Source: Tubiluchus corallicola
Lineage: Eukaryota > Priapulida > Priapulimorpha > Priapulimorphida > Tubiluchidae
Length of the DNA: 64,000 bases
Reading direction: 5' to 3'
NCBI GenBank assembly: GCA_030141605.1
Contig: JAQGDQ010000007.1
Location: forward strand, 1,698,179-1,762,178
Made by a program: the position numbers and the translations under genes. Below the pieces are notes generated by a model, which saw nothing but the letters and a program-made list of their open reading frames with translations, was not told where the DNA came from and did no database searches. Shown here one piece after another: positions 49,881-60,696 of the stretch. Each line of letters opens with the position of its first letter. Within the stretch, counting starts at the first letter, position 1.

Positions 49881-50275
49881 TCACGTGCGCTGAAACAACA
49901 TGTTATAAATACGTTCTCGGCGTTTCTCTTTTCCTTACGTACGCCATCACTTCCCGTTGCATTTTAAGACTGACAAATTGATTTATCATTTTATTGCTTT
50001 ATTGTGTTACTGAATTACTGAATAATGCATTACTCTCGCTGCTAGGTCTATAAGTTCGTGAAGCCATTTAATTAATACTCACCACAGTGTAATTATTTTC
50101 ATTTTGTTGACAGAATAATTAATTTCTATGCGGTTGCTATCCAGTTCTCCAAGAAGACTATTACTTTATTGTATTTTCAATGTCAGTTCATCTGAGTGGC
50201 TGGTGCTATTTTTCGTAATAGTATGCATACTTGTACATAAATATGACTTTTGTAATTTTAAGCTTACAACAGTGT

Positions 50276-50345
50276 TGCGGGCCTTACAGATGTACGAACC
50301 GTGAGGTCACACCAGGCCCGCAGCTTTAAGTGAAATAAATAAATC
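50276..50345 (+). mobile_element. Possible retroelement 3' end: hairpin followed by AATA-rich tail
   Basis: TGCGGGCCT (50276-50284) and AGGCCCGCA (50314-50322) form a perfect 9-bp stem with a 29-base loop, followed by AAGTGAAATAAATAAATC. A GC hairpin just before a short A-rich tail is common at 3' ends of LINEs and SINEs. No coding part is recognisable upstream. Confidence 0.4.
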
Positions 50346-50876
50346 AAAAGAAAAGATTTTTATTGCTTATATGTACCTGCAATCATTGCATTAGCCGCTT
50401 ATGTTTATTTTTTATGTTTAAGTCTTCTATGTTTTAGTGTCCGCATATTTGTTTTTTTGTATACTTATAAACATTGTGTATTGCTGAACATTTTAACTGA
50501 AATTCCTAAGGCCTCTTATGATATAGTGTAAGTATTTGACAATGATAACAAGATAATAAGCAGTGATAGTAAAGGCTAGCTGGCCAGCTTAATTTTTATG
50601 CATTTACTAACATAAGAATAAATTGTCTCCTAAAATAAAAATGCTGTAGTTGAAAGTTTCAATACTAGGAATACGTGCATGTTAGGGGCTGGTGTGATTT
50701 TAAAAATATATGGTTGGTCATTTTTTCGGAAAGCCTGGAAGAAATAAATTACATCAGTTTACAGTTTTCGAAATTAGCTAAGTTAGTTCATTAAATTCCG
50801 CCCTCCAGTAACACAAGTTAAATTGACCATTAAAAAAGTTATCAAGTGACAGCTGTGTCAGAGTCCTAGTAACGTA

Positions 50877-51240
50877 GTGGCCCTCCGAAGTCACCTTGAT
50901 ACACCTCTTGTCTTCGTATTTCCCCCAACTGTTTCCATTTCAAATACAGGGCTTAAATTGAGAGTACGATAAAAAGGTTTCGGGTGAGGATTGCCAAAGA
51001 TTCCTGTAACAAGTGATTCCTTTAACTTAATGGCTTAGTTTAACATCTAGCAATACACAACGTTTTTCATTTCATTTAGAGGGGTTAAACTGAAAGTACG
51101 ATAAAAAAAAGTTTTCGAGTGAGGATTGTAAGACAAGTGATTTCTTTAACATAATCGGTTCCCGCTGAGGTCACCTTGATACACTTCGTCTCTTCGAATT
51201 TTCCCTAAATTTTCTGCCGAGCCTGATTAAATTTACAGGG
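50877..51240. repeat. Old, partly rearranged duplication
   Basis: Two blocks occur twice. AGTACGATAAAAA-GGTTTCGGGTGAGGATTG with a GTGATT(C/T)CTTTAAC end lies at about 50963-51030 and 51092-51155. A GTCACCTTGATACAC block with TCTTCG lies at about 50892-50920 and 51171-51200. The order of the blocks differs between the two, and the copies have diverged. Confidence 0.55.
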
Positions 51241-52312
51241 CAAACCTCTTTCCAAATTAAGCTCCACACTCACGCACGTAGTTCACATCTGCCATTTCTC
51301 ACAACGCACGCGGAATTAGCAAGCGTGCATGGAAAAGTGATGTCACCTCTTAAGCAATTAATAATTAAATGAATAAGCTTGAATTTCCCTCACGGGATTC
51401 TTAAAAGTGCTTACTCACTTACTTATCATTTGTAAGAGATAAGCTTCGCTGCAACTGTTTGCGCTGCGTTTGCATCTCGTGCATGTTACATTCGAGAATA
51501 TTGTTGCTTCATACTGCTTTGTTGATTAGTTGGCTTCTTAAATTGGCAAATTGACATTGACATTACTTTGGGTGGTACCTACTGCTGCTAATAATGGTTC
51601 ACAAATTTTACGTAGCTTTTTTCACGTAAAATTGGACGTGTAGGCCAAAAATTCATTATTTTTCGTATAACGAGGTCGCCCTTGCGCGTGTAACGTGAAT
51701 TGCATAATTCCAAAGTGAAAAGCATATCGGGATAAAGTCAAATTAAAATAATATACATATATTTGTCGAATTATTGTTGCTATCTGGAAAAGTTTCAGAT
51801 ATATTATCTTACATAACGTGTATTGTCTGTAGATTAATTGAAATGTTTTTAAGATTTTGTTTTAACATTACTGTAACCCGTATTTTCAAAAGTTTTAGTC
51901 TAAATTACACCTTCATTGTTGTTTAACTTACTTAAACTGTATTGATATAGCAAATATTGTTTTAATTTACATTCTGAAGATGCCAAACGATTGCCGAAAT
52001 TTTGAAGATATAAATTCCGATTGTATCAATGAATGTAATTATATGTAATTAGTCAACATTTTCTACTTTGAACGAACTCACGTACAGGCAAAGAACTCTT
52101 TTCTTGTCAAAAATGGATATAACTGGATTTGATAGTCACTCTTCATATATAGTTAACTGCAGCTTGGGCAGCATGTGCGATAAAATTGAATTTTCGGCAA
52201 GAATTAGCGTATAATTGGTTTAGCAATGGTTTCAGTAAAAGGTGAAGCCGTAATAAGACTAATGGCTTCAGTTGCAGCTGCCATTACAGCAGTCACTGCT
52301 CAAATTCATGGC
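51241..52312. other. Gene desert, no gene seen
   Basis: No exon, RNA gene or clear repeat recognised. Confidence 0.35.
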
Positions 52313-52504
52313 AGTGTCTTCAAGCATTGTCCATAGTAAAGTCAAATTCACGACGGTTGTGTGCTTCAAGCACTGTCCACAGTAGATTCATATTCACAAA
52401 TAACAAAGGTTGTGTGCTTCAAGCACTGTTCACGGTAAAGTCATATTCACAAATCACAATGATTGTGTGCTTCAAGCATTGTCCACAGCAGAGTCAAATT
52501 CACA
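52313..52504. repeat. Four copies of a ~53-bp tandem repeat
   Basis: Units carry GTGTGCTTCAAGCACTGTCC, ACAGTA and CATATTCACAAAT; the first and last copies are partial or diverged. Open stretches through this array are by-products of the repeat. Confidence 0.85.
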
Positions 52505-52598
52505 TTGCTGTGAAAAACGGTGGTCTAGGAAACCTTACACTTTTACTGAGCATTTCGCTGTTTGTTGCAATGAAAAAGTCAGATTTATTGTCACTGAG

Positions 52599-52599
<1 letters not shown>

Positions 52600-52660
<61 letters not shown>
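52600..52660. repeat. (GAT)20 microsatellite
   Basis: An uninterrupted trinucleotide run of about 61 bases. It would encode 20 aspartates in one frame, but there is no sign of a real gene around it. Confidence 0.97.
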
Positions 52661-54291
52661 CCGCAGTTGTTATACTGCTATTGCCACTGCCTTTGCCCCC
52701 TACTACTGCTATTGCTCTCACTGTTACTGTTGGTACACCTCTGCTGGACTGGCAGTCCTGCTGTTTTGAGTCTTAGTGTTTGGTCCTCGTGTGTAATGAC
52801 CTGAATTTCTATTAGAAAAAATGTAGAAGCAAGCATGTTGTAGTAAAATTAACAGAGCTTAAGAAATCAAGAAATTTGCCAGTCATCCAAGAGCTTTCCT
52901 AAAAGACTCCCGTATGTCTAACAGGCAAAAGCAGTACTGTACCACACCTGATTAGGCCAATCATAAAATGCAAGGCTCTCAAATCAGAAATTGTAACAAA
53001 CTTTATGCTTATTGGCAACAAAAATAAATTTCAGTCTTCACCCATTTTTTTCAAACACAATTCATTTCAATATAAGTCATAATTAGATCAGCATTCATCG
53101 CAAAAGTGATCTCCTTTACTATATCAGCTAGTCGTATGTATGGTATGAACGTATTGTGAATTGGCTTCGTTGGCTCTATGCGACAAATCAAATATAGGAA
53201 TATACACTCAAGAGTATTTACTGAGCAAATATTAAGCATGGGCTGTATAACTGATCTCAATAATTGCTTTTGTCGTAAGGTTGTCAATTATCTCGGAAAA
53301 GAAAATGTTAACCAATATCACTGAAAAAGTGATCTGAAGAGATATAGGTTTCGGTTTACACTTATTGTCCTAAAATGGTCGTTGCAGGCTGAGCCTAACT
53401 GTAGGCAAATTTATACGATAGACGAATAGTTAAACCTAAGTAATTTATGAAAATGTAAAACATAATCAGTAACTTCTAAAAAAAATTCACGTCTTATGAA
53501 TACCGCAAAATGTCTTTTCACCACTACCCAATACTAGCAGATATTACAAGCGAAGCTTACTATAGTGACATCATTATGTAAATACAAAATACACACCGCA
53601 TTTTTTTAAGTAAAAAATTACTGAAAACGTCATTATCACTGCTTATTGCAACACGCATATGATCATACGGCGACATAAATTCCCGACATAGTTATAATTT
53701 TTATAAATATATTTCAGCAAGATAGAAATGTCATCTCGATTGCACAGAAGCTAAATTTTGACTTCAACACCTTGTAATCTGTACTTTGCAGTCTGTGTAG
53801 GGCATTGTGATTATTCGAGGTATGAAGCCGTGTCTACATTCCTGTTTCCGGTGACCTCGGGAAAAAGAGTTGAAAATAATAAGATAGCAACGCGTGACTG
53901 ACTGTCCCTTAAGCACAGCTCCAATTTAAGATATTCTGTTTGCTTAGAAGAAACCCTAGCTTTACTTACTGTCGCTATTGTAATATATCTATGATCAAAC
54001 ACAAAGCAGCTCAGCGTTTGACCACAGTTAGACATAACACAGTTCTAATCTGACACGTAGTTAGACATTAGTGTTCATGCTAAATCAAGCATACATAGAA
54101 TATACATGCCATATAGCATAATTTTACTTATTTGTTTGAAGTTTTACTTCAGCACTTTAGTATATTGGAAAGTTTATGTACATTCAATAATAATAATTGC
54201 TTCTGTTTTTGTGTGCATAATAAGTTTTGTAACATTGTATTATATTAATCATGATATTACGATGTTTATTCATTTTTTTAAATTTCTGCAG
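52661..54291. other. Upstream of the first visible CDK5RAP1 exon, no exon seen
   Basis: The preceding CDK5RAP1 exon (a TSPHPKDFP-like stretch) would be expected somewhere upstream. I looked for it here and further left and did not find it. Confidence 0.4.
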
Positions 54292-57200
54292 GTGCTCACA
54301 GTCATCAAGGAAAACCCAAATATTTGCAAGCAAATTCACCTGCCAGCACAGAGTGGAAACTCAACAGTATTGACTGCAATGCGCAGAGGATACACTAGAG
54401 ACACCTATATAGACTTAGTCCATCATATTCGAAGTATTCTGCCAGGTAACTGTTATTGTCTGTTCATAGGTTATTGTGTTATGTTACAGTGTCTTAATGG
54501 CAGTGTGGTTTATCATATCACATTCACAGTATGCTGGCCTAAAATCTGGACTATTGTGTTTCTTTCACAAATTTGTTAAGTAATATTAATTTGCTGTTAT
54601 ATATGTTCTTATATTCATTTTTAATCATAATTAAAACATATTTTGTTGTGAAATAAATGAGTTACTAATAATAACTAATAATAATAAATAATAATTATTT
54701 AAATTCACCAGCCTAGAACAATAATGATAGTAAAGTGGTTAGTCATTTCTAAAACAACTTTTGATAATTTTTTCCACAAATTCTTTTCGTTTTTGCAGAA
54801 CAAAATGACTTTATAGGAAAAAAACATTTATTAAGTTTTAAACGAACCGTTAAAGAACTCGTATGTGTGTGTGTTACTTCTTAACATGGCTTCAAATTTT
54901 GTAATCGTATGTGTGTGTTACTTCTTAACATGGCTTCAAATTTTGTAATCGTATGTGTGTGTGTTACTTCTTAACATGGCTTCAAATTTTGTAATCGTAT
55001 GTGTGTGTTACTTCTTAACATGGCTTCAAATTTTGTAATCGTATGTGTGAGTTACTTCTTAACATGGCTTCAAATTTTGTAATCGTATGTGTGTGTTACT
55101 TCTTAACATGGCTTCAAATTTTGTAATCGTATGTGAGTGTTACTTCTTAACATGGCTTCAAATTTTCTAATGTCTTTTTCAGGTGTTTTTTTATCAAGTG
55201 ACTTCATCTGTGGTTTTTGTAACGAGACTGAAGAGGCTCACGAAGACACGCTGTCGCTTATTCGGCTAGTCAAATACAATTTTTGCTACATGTTTCCATT
55301 TAGTTTGAGAAAGGTGGGTGAAAAAATGAAGAAAAACAGAGAAATGTAGAGATTGGCTAGAAGTATGAAGTGTTTTACGGTTGCCAACACCCGACCACTT
55401 AAGTATGACTGACTCGTAGTGTCACTTGTTTGGCAACTCGTTATCTTAATTTAGTGTTTATGAATTTATTTAAAAGCACTGATTAGCAGGGCCTATTTCA
55501 TGGGGCGGGGGAGTGGGGATACTTCCCTGGGCCCTCACCCTCCAGGGGGGCCTCACACCAAGGTAACATTTTTTTCTTTATGCGAACATACTGCCTCTTC
55601 TCTCTCTCTTGCCGCACGCGCGCCGTTTGCCAGTATTGACAAGTATTAAGGACTGGTCTTGAGAATAAAGCAGTTTTTCTTTCAACTGTTCTTTCCTTTA
55701 ACAACTGTATAACTCCATATTTTCTCTTCGAAAAAAATGCTTCTCCGGCGTTCTAGCAGTTCAAAAATTTTCTGCACGCCAACCATGATGGCACCCATGC
55801 CCCGGCGCTTCATGCCACCCCCCCCCCCCCAAGGGGGCCTCACATGCCCCACTTCCCCGGGCCTAGCTTAGGCTGAAATAGGCCCTGCTGATTGGCACCG
55901 ATTTGTGATGAAGATCGGGTGAGAAAAATGTGAGCAGAATTTCAAAGATTATTGTACAGGCATTACAGACATTTTCAGTTTTAATATTTTCTTGTAGAAG
56001 ACTCATGCATATCACAAGCTAGAAGACAACGTGCCGCAACACGTCAAGGTTCGTCGGATGCAGGAAATTCTTGATTGTTTTCGACAAGAAGCAGAGAAGT
56101 TGAATGCGCAGCTTGTTGGCTCTGAACAGCTGGTGTTAATTGAAGGAGTAAGTTGATTTTAGTAGGTGATTCAAAAAAAAATAAGAAAAACAAACCGTGG
56201 CTGCCTTAACCTAGAATGACCCAGAATTCTTTCATACATTAGCTTTATTCATTTTTTATTTTACGTAGTTAGTTAGTTAGCTAGTTATATTAGTTAGTTA
56301 GTCAGTCAGTTAGTCAGTTACTGTATATAGTTATGTACAAGTCGAATTTTTGGGAGGCGATTTTAAGGTGAAATTTTTGGGGTCGACTTATACTTACGAT
56401 ATGTTTTTTGACTTGTACCACCACTTTGCATTAGTTTACCCAGTTGCTGTGGTTGTGACTTGTACCACCACTTTGCATTAGTTTACTGTGATACACGCGT
56501 ATAGTGTGCTATTTTAAAATGTGCTGATGAAGTCTGTTGTTCTTTTACCAGACAAGTAAACGATCACAACAAGATTTATTCGGCAGAAATGACGGCGGTA
56601 CTAAAGTCATTGTACCTGACGTTGAGGTGCCCCTAGGAGTTTCCACTGAAATTCACAAACGACTAAAACCAGGAGATTATGTTGTAGTGCACGTAAGTGT
56701 TTTGTGAAATTTTTGTTGACAGTTAAGTAACATTAAACCTGTTCTGTTCTGAGCTAGAGAAACAGAGTTAATATTCATCTCTTGCTTACTGTTGAAGTTT
56801 GAACTTGTATCAGTAATTTATTGTTAAAAACTTGAACTTAAAAATTATTACTAAGAGTTGAAACTTTTCCCACTTAAACATTATCAGTGTTTTTGATCAA
56901 GCAGAAGACCTTTTATGGCATTTCATTAAAAAAAGAGCTTACATGTACCTCGCATAGGATATGAGAAAGAGCTTACATGTACCTCACATAGGATATGAGA
57001 AAGAGCTTACATGTACCTCGCATAGGATATGAGAAAGAGCTTACATGTACCTCGCATAGGATATGAGAAAGTGCTTACATGTACCTCGCATAGGATATGA
57101 GAAAGAGCTTACATGTACCTCGCATAGGATATGAGAAAGAGCTTACATGTACCTCGCATAGGATATGAGAAAGAGCTTACATGTACCTCACATAGGATAT

Positions 57201-58588
57201 GAGAAAGAGCTTACATGTACCTCGCATAGGATATGAGAAAGAGCTTACATGTACCTCGCATAGGATATGAGAAAGAGCTTACATGTACCTCGCATAGGAT
57301 ATGAGAAAGAGCTTACATGTACCTCACATAGGATATGAGAAAGAGCTTACATGTACCTCACATAGGATATGAGAAAGAGCTTACATGTACCTCACATAGG
57401 ATATGAGAAAGATCTTACATGTACCTCACATAGGATATGAGAAAGAGCTTACATGTACCTCGTGTAGTATATGAGAAAGAGCTTACATGTACCTCGCATA
57501 GGATATGAGAAAGAGCTTACATGTACCTCACATAGGATATGAGAAAGAGCTTACATGTACCTCACATAGGATATGAGAAAGAGCTTACATGTACCTCGTG
57601 TAGGATATGAGAAAGAGCTTACATGTACCTCGTGTAGTATATGAGAAAGAGCTTACATGTACCTCGCATAGGATATGAGAAAGAGCTTACATGTACCTCA
57701 CATAGGATATGAGAAAGAGCTTACATGTACCTCGCATAGGATATGAGAAAGAGCTTACATGTACCTCACATAGGATATGAGAAAGAGCTTACATGTACCT
57801 CGCATAGGATATGAGAAAGAGCTTACATGTACCTCACATAGGATATGAGAAAGAGCTTACATGTACCTCGTGTAGGATATGAGAAAGAGCTTACATGTAC
57901 CTCGCATAGGATATGAGAAAGAGCTTACATGTACCTCGCATAGGATATGAGAAAGAGCTTACATGTACCTCGTGTAGTATATGAGAAAGAGCTTACATGT
58001 ACCTTGTGTAGTATATGAGAAAGAGCTTACATGTACCTCTTGTAGTATATGAGAAAGAGCTTACATGTACCTCACATAGGATATGAGACACTCTAAATAT
58101 CGAGATTACTTTTTCAAAATAACTGGCACTGAAGACCTAAATAAAATCAACATTACAGTATTCATCTGATGGTTTAAGTCTGTGTGCATCTACACTAATA
58201 CTACAATTTTGTTCTGAATTGCATAAAGAAAGAACCAAGATGTTACTTGTATGTATGTACAAATGCTGGTTTATCCATTGAGACCAAGAAATCTCTAAAA
58301 TTGCATTGTGAATTTATAGCCTTGTTTTGAAGCACCTAACTCTGTAATGTGATTCCTTATTTAAAGTGTTTGTAAGGAAAACATGGAAGCTGGAGACATT
58401 TTTTGTCTGGCTACATTTACAACAATTTGTAATGAAAACTGTTACATTTGCAGGTGAATTCGTCTACATCACAGGTACTGAAAGCAACACCTATGTTTCA
58501 CACGACTTTGCAGGATTATTCAAGACAAAGCTATTGCAAGGAGATCTATGCATCCTATCAAACCTACATGAAGAGTAGCATTCGGTGA
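54292..58588 (+). CDS. CDK5RAP1: CDK5RAP1, C-terminal 235 residues (5 exons): tRNA methylthiotransferase
   Basis: Exons 54292-54445, 55183-55313, 55998-56147, 56552-56692 and 58454-58588 join in frame with GT/AG borders and end at TGA 58586-58588. The first exon enters in the radical-SAM barrel with [20 protein letters not shown] and [15 protein letters not shown]. Exon 2 has [15 protein letters not shown]. Exon 3 starts with [13 protein letters not shown]. Exons 3-5 contain the TRAM domain (QLVLIEG, then [13 protein letters not shown], then [17 protein letters not shown]). The enzyme adds the methylthio group of ms2i6A37 in mitochondrial tRNAs, using two iron-sulphur clusters. The N-terminal MTTase domain and the cluster-binding CxxxCxxC motif are not found in the window, about 60% of the usual ~590 residues. 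Intron repeats are listed separately. A polyadenylation signal candidate is at 58955. Confidence 0.9.
54859..55171. repeat. Seven copies of a 44-46 bp minisatellite in CDK5RAP1 intron
   Basis: The unit is CGTATGTGTGTGTTACTTC then TTAACATGGCTTCAAATTTT and GTAAT. The length difference comes from one GT step. The array ends about 11 bases before the splice acceptor of the exon at 55183. Confidence 0.93.
55487..55887. mobile_element. hAT-type MITE, 401 bp, in a CDK5RAP1 intron
   Basis: The ends are exact 14-bp inverted repeats: CAGGGCCTATTTCA on the left and TGAAATAGGCCCTG on the right. The flanking octamers CTGATTAG (55479-55486) and CTGATTGG (55888-55895) match at seven of eight positions, as an 8-bp target duplication should. 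The interior is GC-rich with a C13-type run near 55820 and no coding capacity. CAG-starting ends and 8-bp duplications are hAT hallmarks. Confidence 0.88.
56266..56321. repeat. Degenerate GTTA/GTCA tetranucleotide run
   Basis: Repeated GTTA units with GTCA and GCTA variants in a CDK5RAP1 intron. Confidence 0.7.
56410..56485. repeat. 29-bp direct repeat, two copies 47 bp apart
   Basis: GACTTGTACCACCACTTTGC followed by ATTAGTTTA occurs at 56410 and 56457, just upstream of the exon at 56552. Confidence 0.9.
56934..58089. repeat. 34 tandem copies of a 34-bp minisatellite in the last CDK5RAP1 intron
   Basis: The unit is AGAGCTTACATGTACCT plus a variable octamer plus ATATGAGAA-like ends. The first AGAGCTT is at 56934 and the last at 58056, a distance of exactly 33 units, so no net length change has occurred. 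The variable octamer is mostly CGCATAGG or CACATAGG, with CGTGTAGG and CGTGTAGT as minor types and two diverged units near the right end. Confidence 0.97.
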
Positions 58589-58954
58589 CATTACGTCGGA
58601 CTAGATCTGCAATAGCATAGCTGGTCTAATCTTTAATCTTTCAAGAATCTAGACAAAATTGCTTATGGTCACAATCAAAGGTTGATAAAATAGTTAATAT
58701 AAAATTAGTGTCCATCTTTGTCTCTGAAGGTGCCTAAAGTAGATTCACATTTTTTAGTCATCTTAAATATCGAAATTTCTTAAATTGTATAATTTCCTGA
58801 CAGATCTGCCATTTTTAAATTCGTCTGTATCATTTGAATTGAGCTGTTCGATCATTAAACTGAATTGGTTTTTGGATTTTCAAAATCAATGACAAAAAGT
58901 GACAAAATGTGGCTAATTATTATGATTACATGTACAATATTGATATAATTATTA

Positions 58955-58960
58955 AATAAA
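58955..58960 (+). promoter_or_regulatory. Candidate polyadenylation signal of CDK5RAP1
   Basis: AATAAA about 370 bases after the stop codon, shortly before a TA microsatellite. The position is plausible; cleavage is not shown. Confidence 0.4.
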
Positions 58961-58970
58961 AACTTAATTT

Positions 58971-58973
<3 letters not shown>

Positions 58974-59011
<38 letters not shown>
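58974..59011. repeat. (TA)19 microsatellite
   Basis: Uninterrupted TA run after the CDK5RAP1 3' end. Confidence 0.95.
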
Positions 59012-59013
<2 letters not shown>

Positions 59014-59670
59014 TGATATAATTTTCATGCCTTGCAAAATTTATTGCAGGTATTGGTGCTGTATGAAGTGTCTATTGCATTTTAGAAAATAATCTACAAA
59101 TGTTCAGTAATGCAATTACACATTGAGGTGCAAAATATATTTCTTGTGCGTAACTTATACTTAAAAAAGACATAAAACAGATTACTTCTGTAAGCATTAC
59201 ATTTTAATATGTTATATCACAAGTAAAACAAGTAACATTTAGTTTCCATGTTAATTGTTGTAATTACACACCCCTGTCAGAATTTTTAATAGTAGTGACT
59301 ATAATTTGCATAATATATCATGGTGCTTTTTAATTTTTAAATAACAGTATATAATGACGTAAAAATAGTTTCATTTCAACTGATGTTTTCATCCATTTGT
59401 TAACTGCTATCACCACAGATAATTTACTATAATTATTAATTAACAGATTTACTGAAATCTGAGTCGAGTCACAACTGTTACCACAGACTATGCTTAATAT
59501 CAAACCCGGTTAACGTCTATTTACAAAGACCTTTGAAAGTAATATTTAAAATCATGCAAATTTGAACATCTGCAAATTCACAAGTTAACAAAGTTTCACC
59601 AATGTGTCGTGACATTAGTAGCGAAAGCAACGCAGTAAATTCTACAAAACTAGATTTTGTATAATCATAT
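59012..59670. other. Convergent intergenic region, no gene seen
   Basis: AT-rich and CpG-poor (about 8 CpG in 600 bases) with no exon or RNA gene recognised. Confidence 0.4.
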
Positions 59671-60133
59671 CAGTGGAGGCTTGTGTATAGGCACTACGGA
59701 ACTGCAGCAGCCCCTGTTTTCACTCGATATTAGTGATAACATTCAACATAATGTGTCTTTCTTTCTTTATTTCTTTCTTTATATTTGTACATTATATAAT
59801 TCTTAAGTCTAATGTAAGTAGCCATTTCCTAGTCCATGGAAAAATTACAAAATCCTTGTTCGGAACTGTGTGCTTCATAGTTCCAGCGACGTGGTGTTTG
59901 GCCGTTCTGTGCATGCGGGCATGAGAACATGCCTGAGATAAGAAGCCGCACGCTAAGTAGAGAAAGCACTGTCTCTCATGCAGTGCCGACCCTGTTGTGC
60001 AAGTGTAAGGTAGTGTTTCTTTTTGACTAAATTTTGTTTTTATATGTTTGTCTCATTTTACACAGTATTAAAACATTGGTTAAAAATTTTCTGAAGCAGC
60101 GTCCACAACAATTTTAACTACAAGCCTCTACTG
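59671..60133. mobile_element. Decayed hAT-type MITE, about 463 bp
   Basis: The left end CAGTGGAGGCTTGT and the right end ACAAGCCTCTACTG (inverted: CAGTAGAGGCTTGT) match at 13 of 14 positions. The following GGCACTACGGAACTGCAGCA resembles the interior of widespread CAGTGGCGGCT-type hAT elements. The flanking octamers AATCATAT and AACAGCAT match poorly, so the insertion is old or the boundaries are slightly off. Confidence 0.6.
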
Positions 60134-60328
60134 AACAGCATTGTATTCATTAACAATCAGTAAGCCTAACAATTAACTCAACCAAATATAAAATTCCAGC
60201 AAGAAATTCAGTTACATTCAGTTAAAACGGCACATTTTAAAATTATTTACTGCGAACATTAATTACTACAGTCTCCACTCATATGTTATTGTAGGTGAGA
60301 TTGAAAATTTTTTACATATAATTTACAG

Positions 60329-60696
60329 CAGGAGTGTCCAACATACGGCCCGCGGGCCAGAATCCGGCCCGCCATGCGTTTCTATCCGGCCCGCAAAGTT
60401 TCTCTTATTTGGTCAAAATTTAATAGACAGCTGCACTTGTGACCCAACTATCAGATTTGCCGGTCGTCAACAATCCATGAAGGTCACAGTCATTAACAAA
60501 CAAAAGCAGTGCCAGATTTCACATTAAACTGATCAAAAGCATGAACTTACAAGACTGTCTCTTCTAGCTTAAATGTAACATAAAATGTATTTTGTGCTTC
60601 ATTGTCTTTTTGTGGTTGTGAAATTGCTAATCCGGCCCGCAACTACTTTGAAGGTTGTACACTTGGCCCTCAGTTCAAAAAGGTTGGACACCCCTG
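60329..60696. mobile_element. hAT-type MITE, 368 bp, with perfect 8-bp target duplication
   Basis: The left end is CAGGAGTGTCCAAC; the right end inverted is CAGGGGTGTCCAAC (13 of 14). ATTTACAG flanks the element exactly on both sides (60321-60328 and 60697-60704). Inside are repeated CGGCCCGC blocks near both ends, the pattern of CAGGGGTGTCCAA-type hAT MITEs known from many animals. No coding capacity. Confidence 0.93.

Noticed and set aside
52327-52776. 149-codon open stretch with 20 consecutive Asp
   Set aside because: Made of a 53-bp tandem repeat followed by (GAT)20; no exon borders or family.
52880-52920. Possible upstream CDK5RAP1 exon containing a SFPK-like stretch
   Set aside because: Stops in the needed frame and no match to the expected TSPHPKDFP region.
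56934-58089. CRISPR-like regular array
   Set aside because: Head-to-tail 34-bp units with no unique spacers, in an animal intron: a minisatellite.
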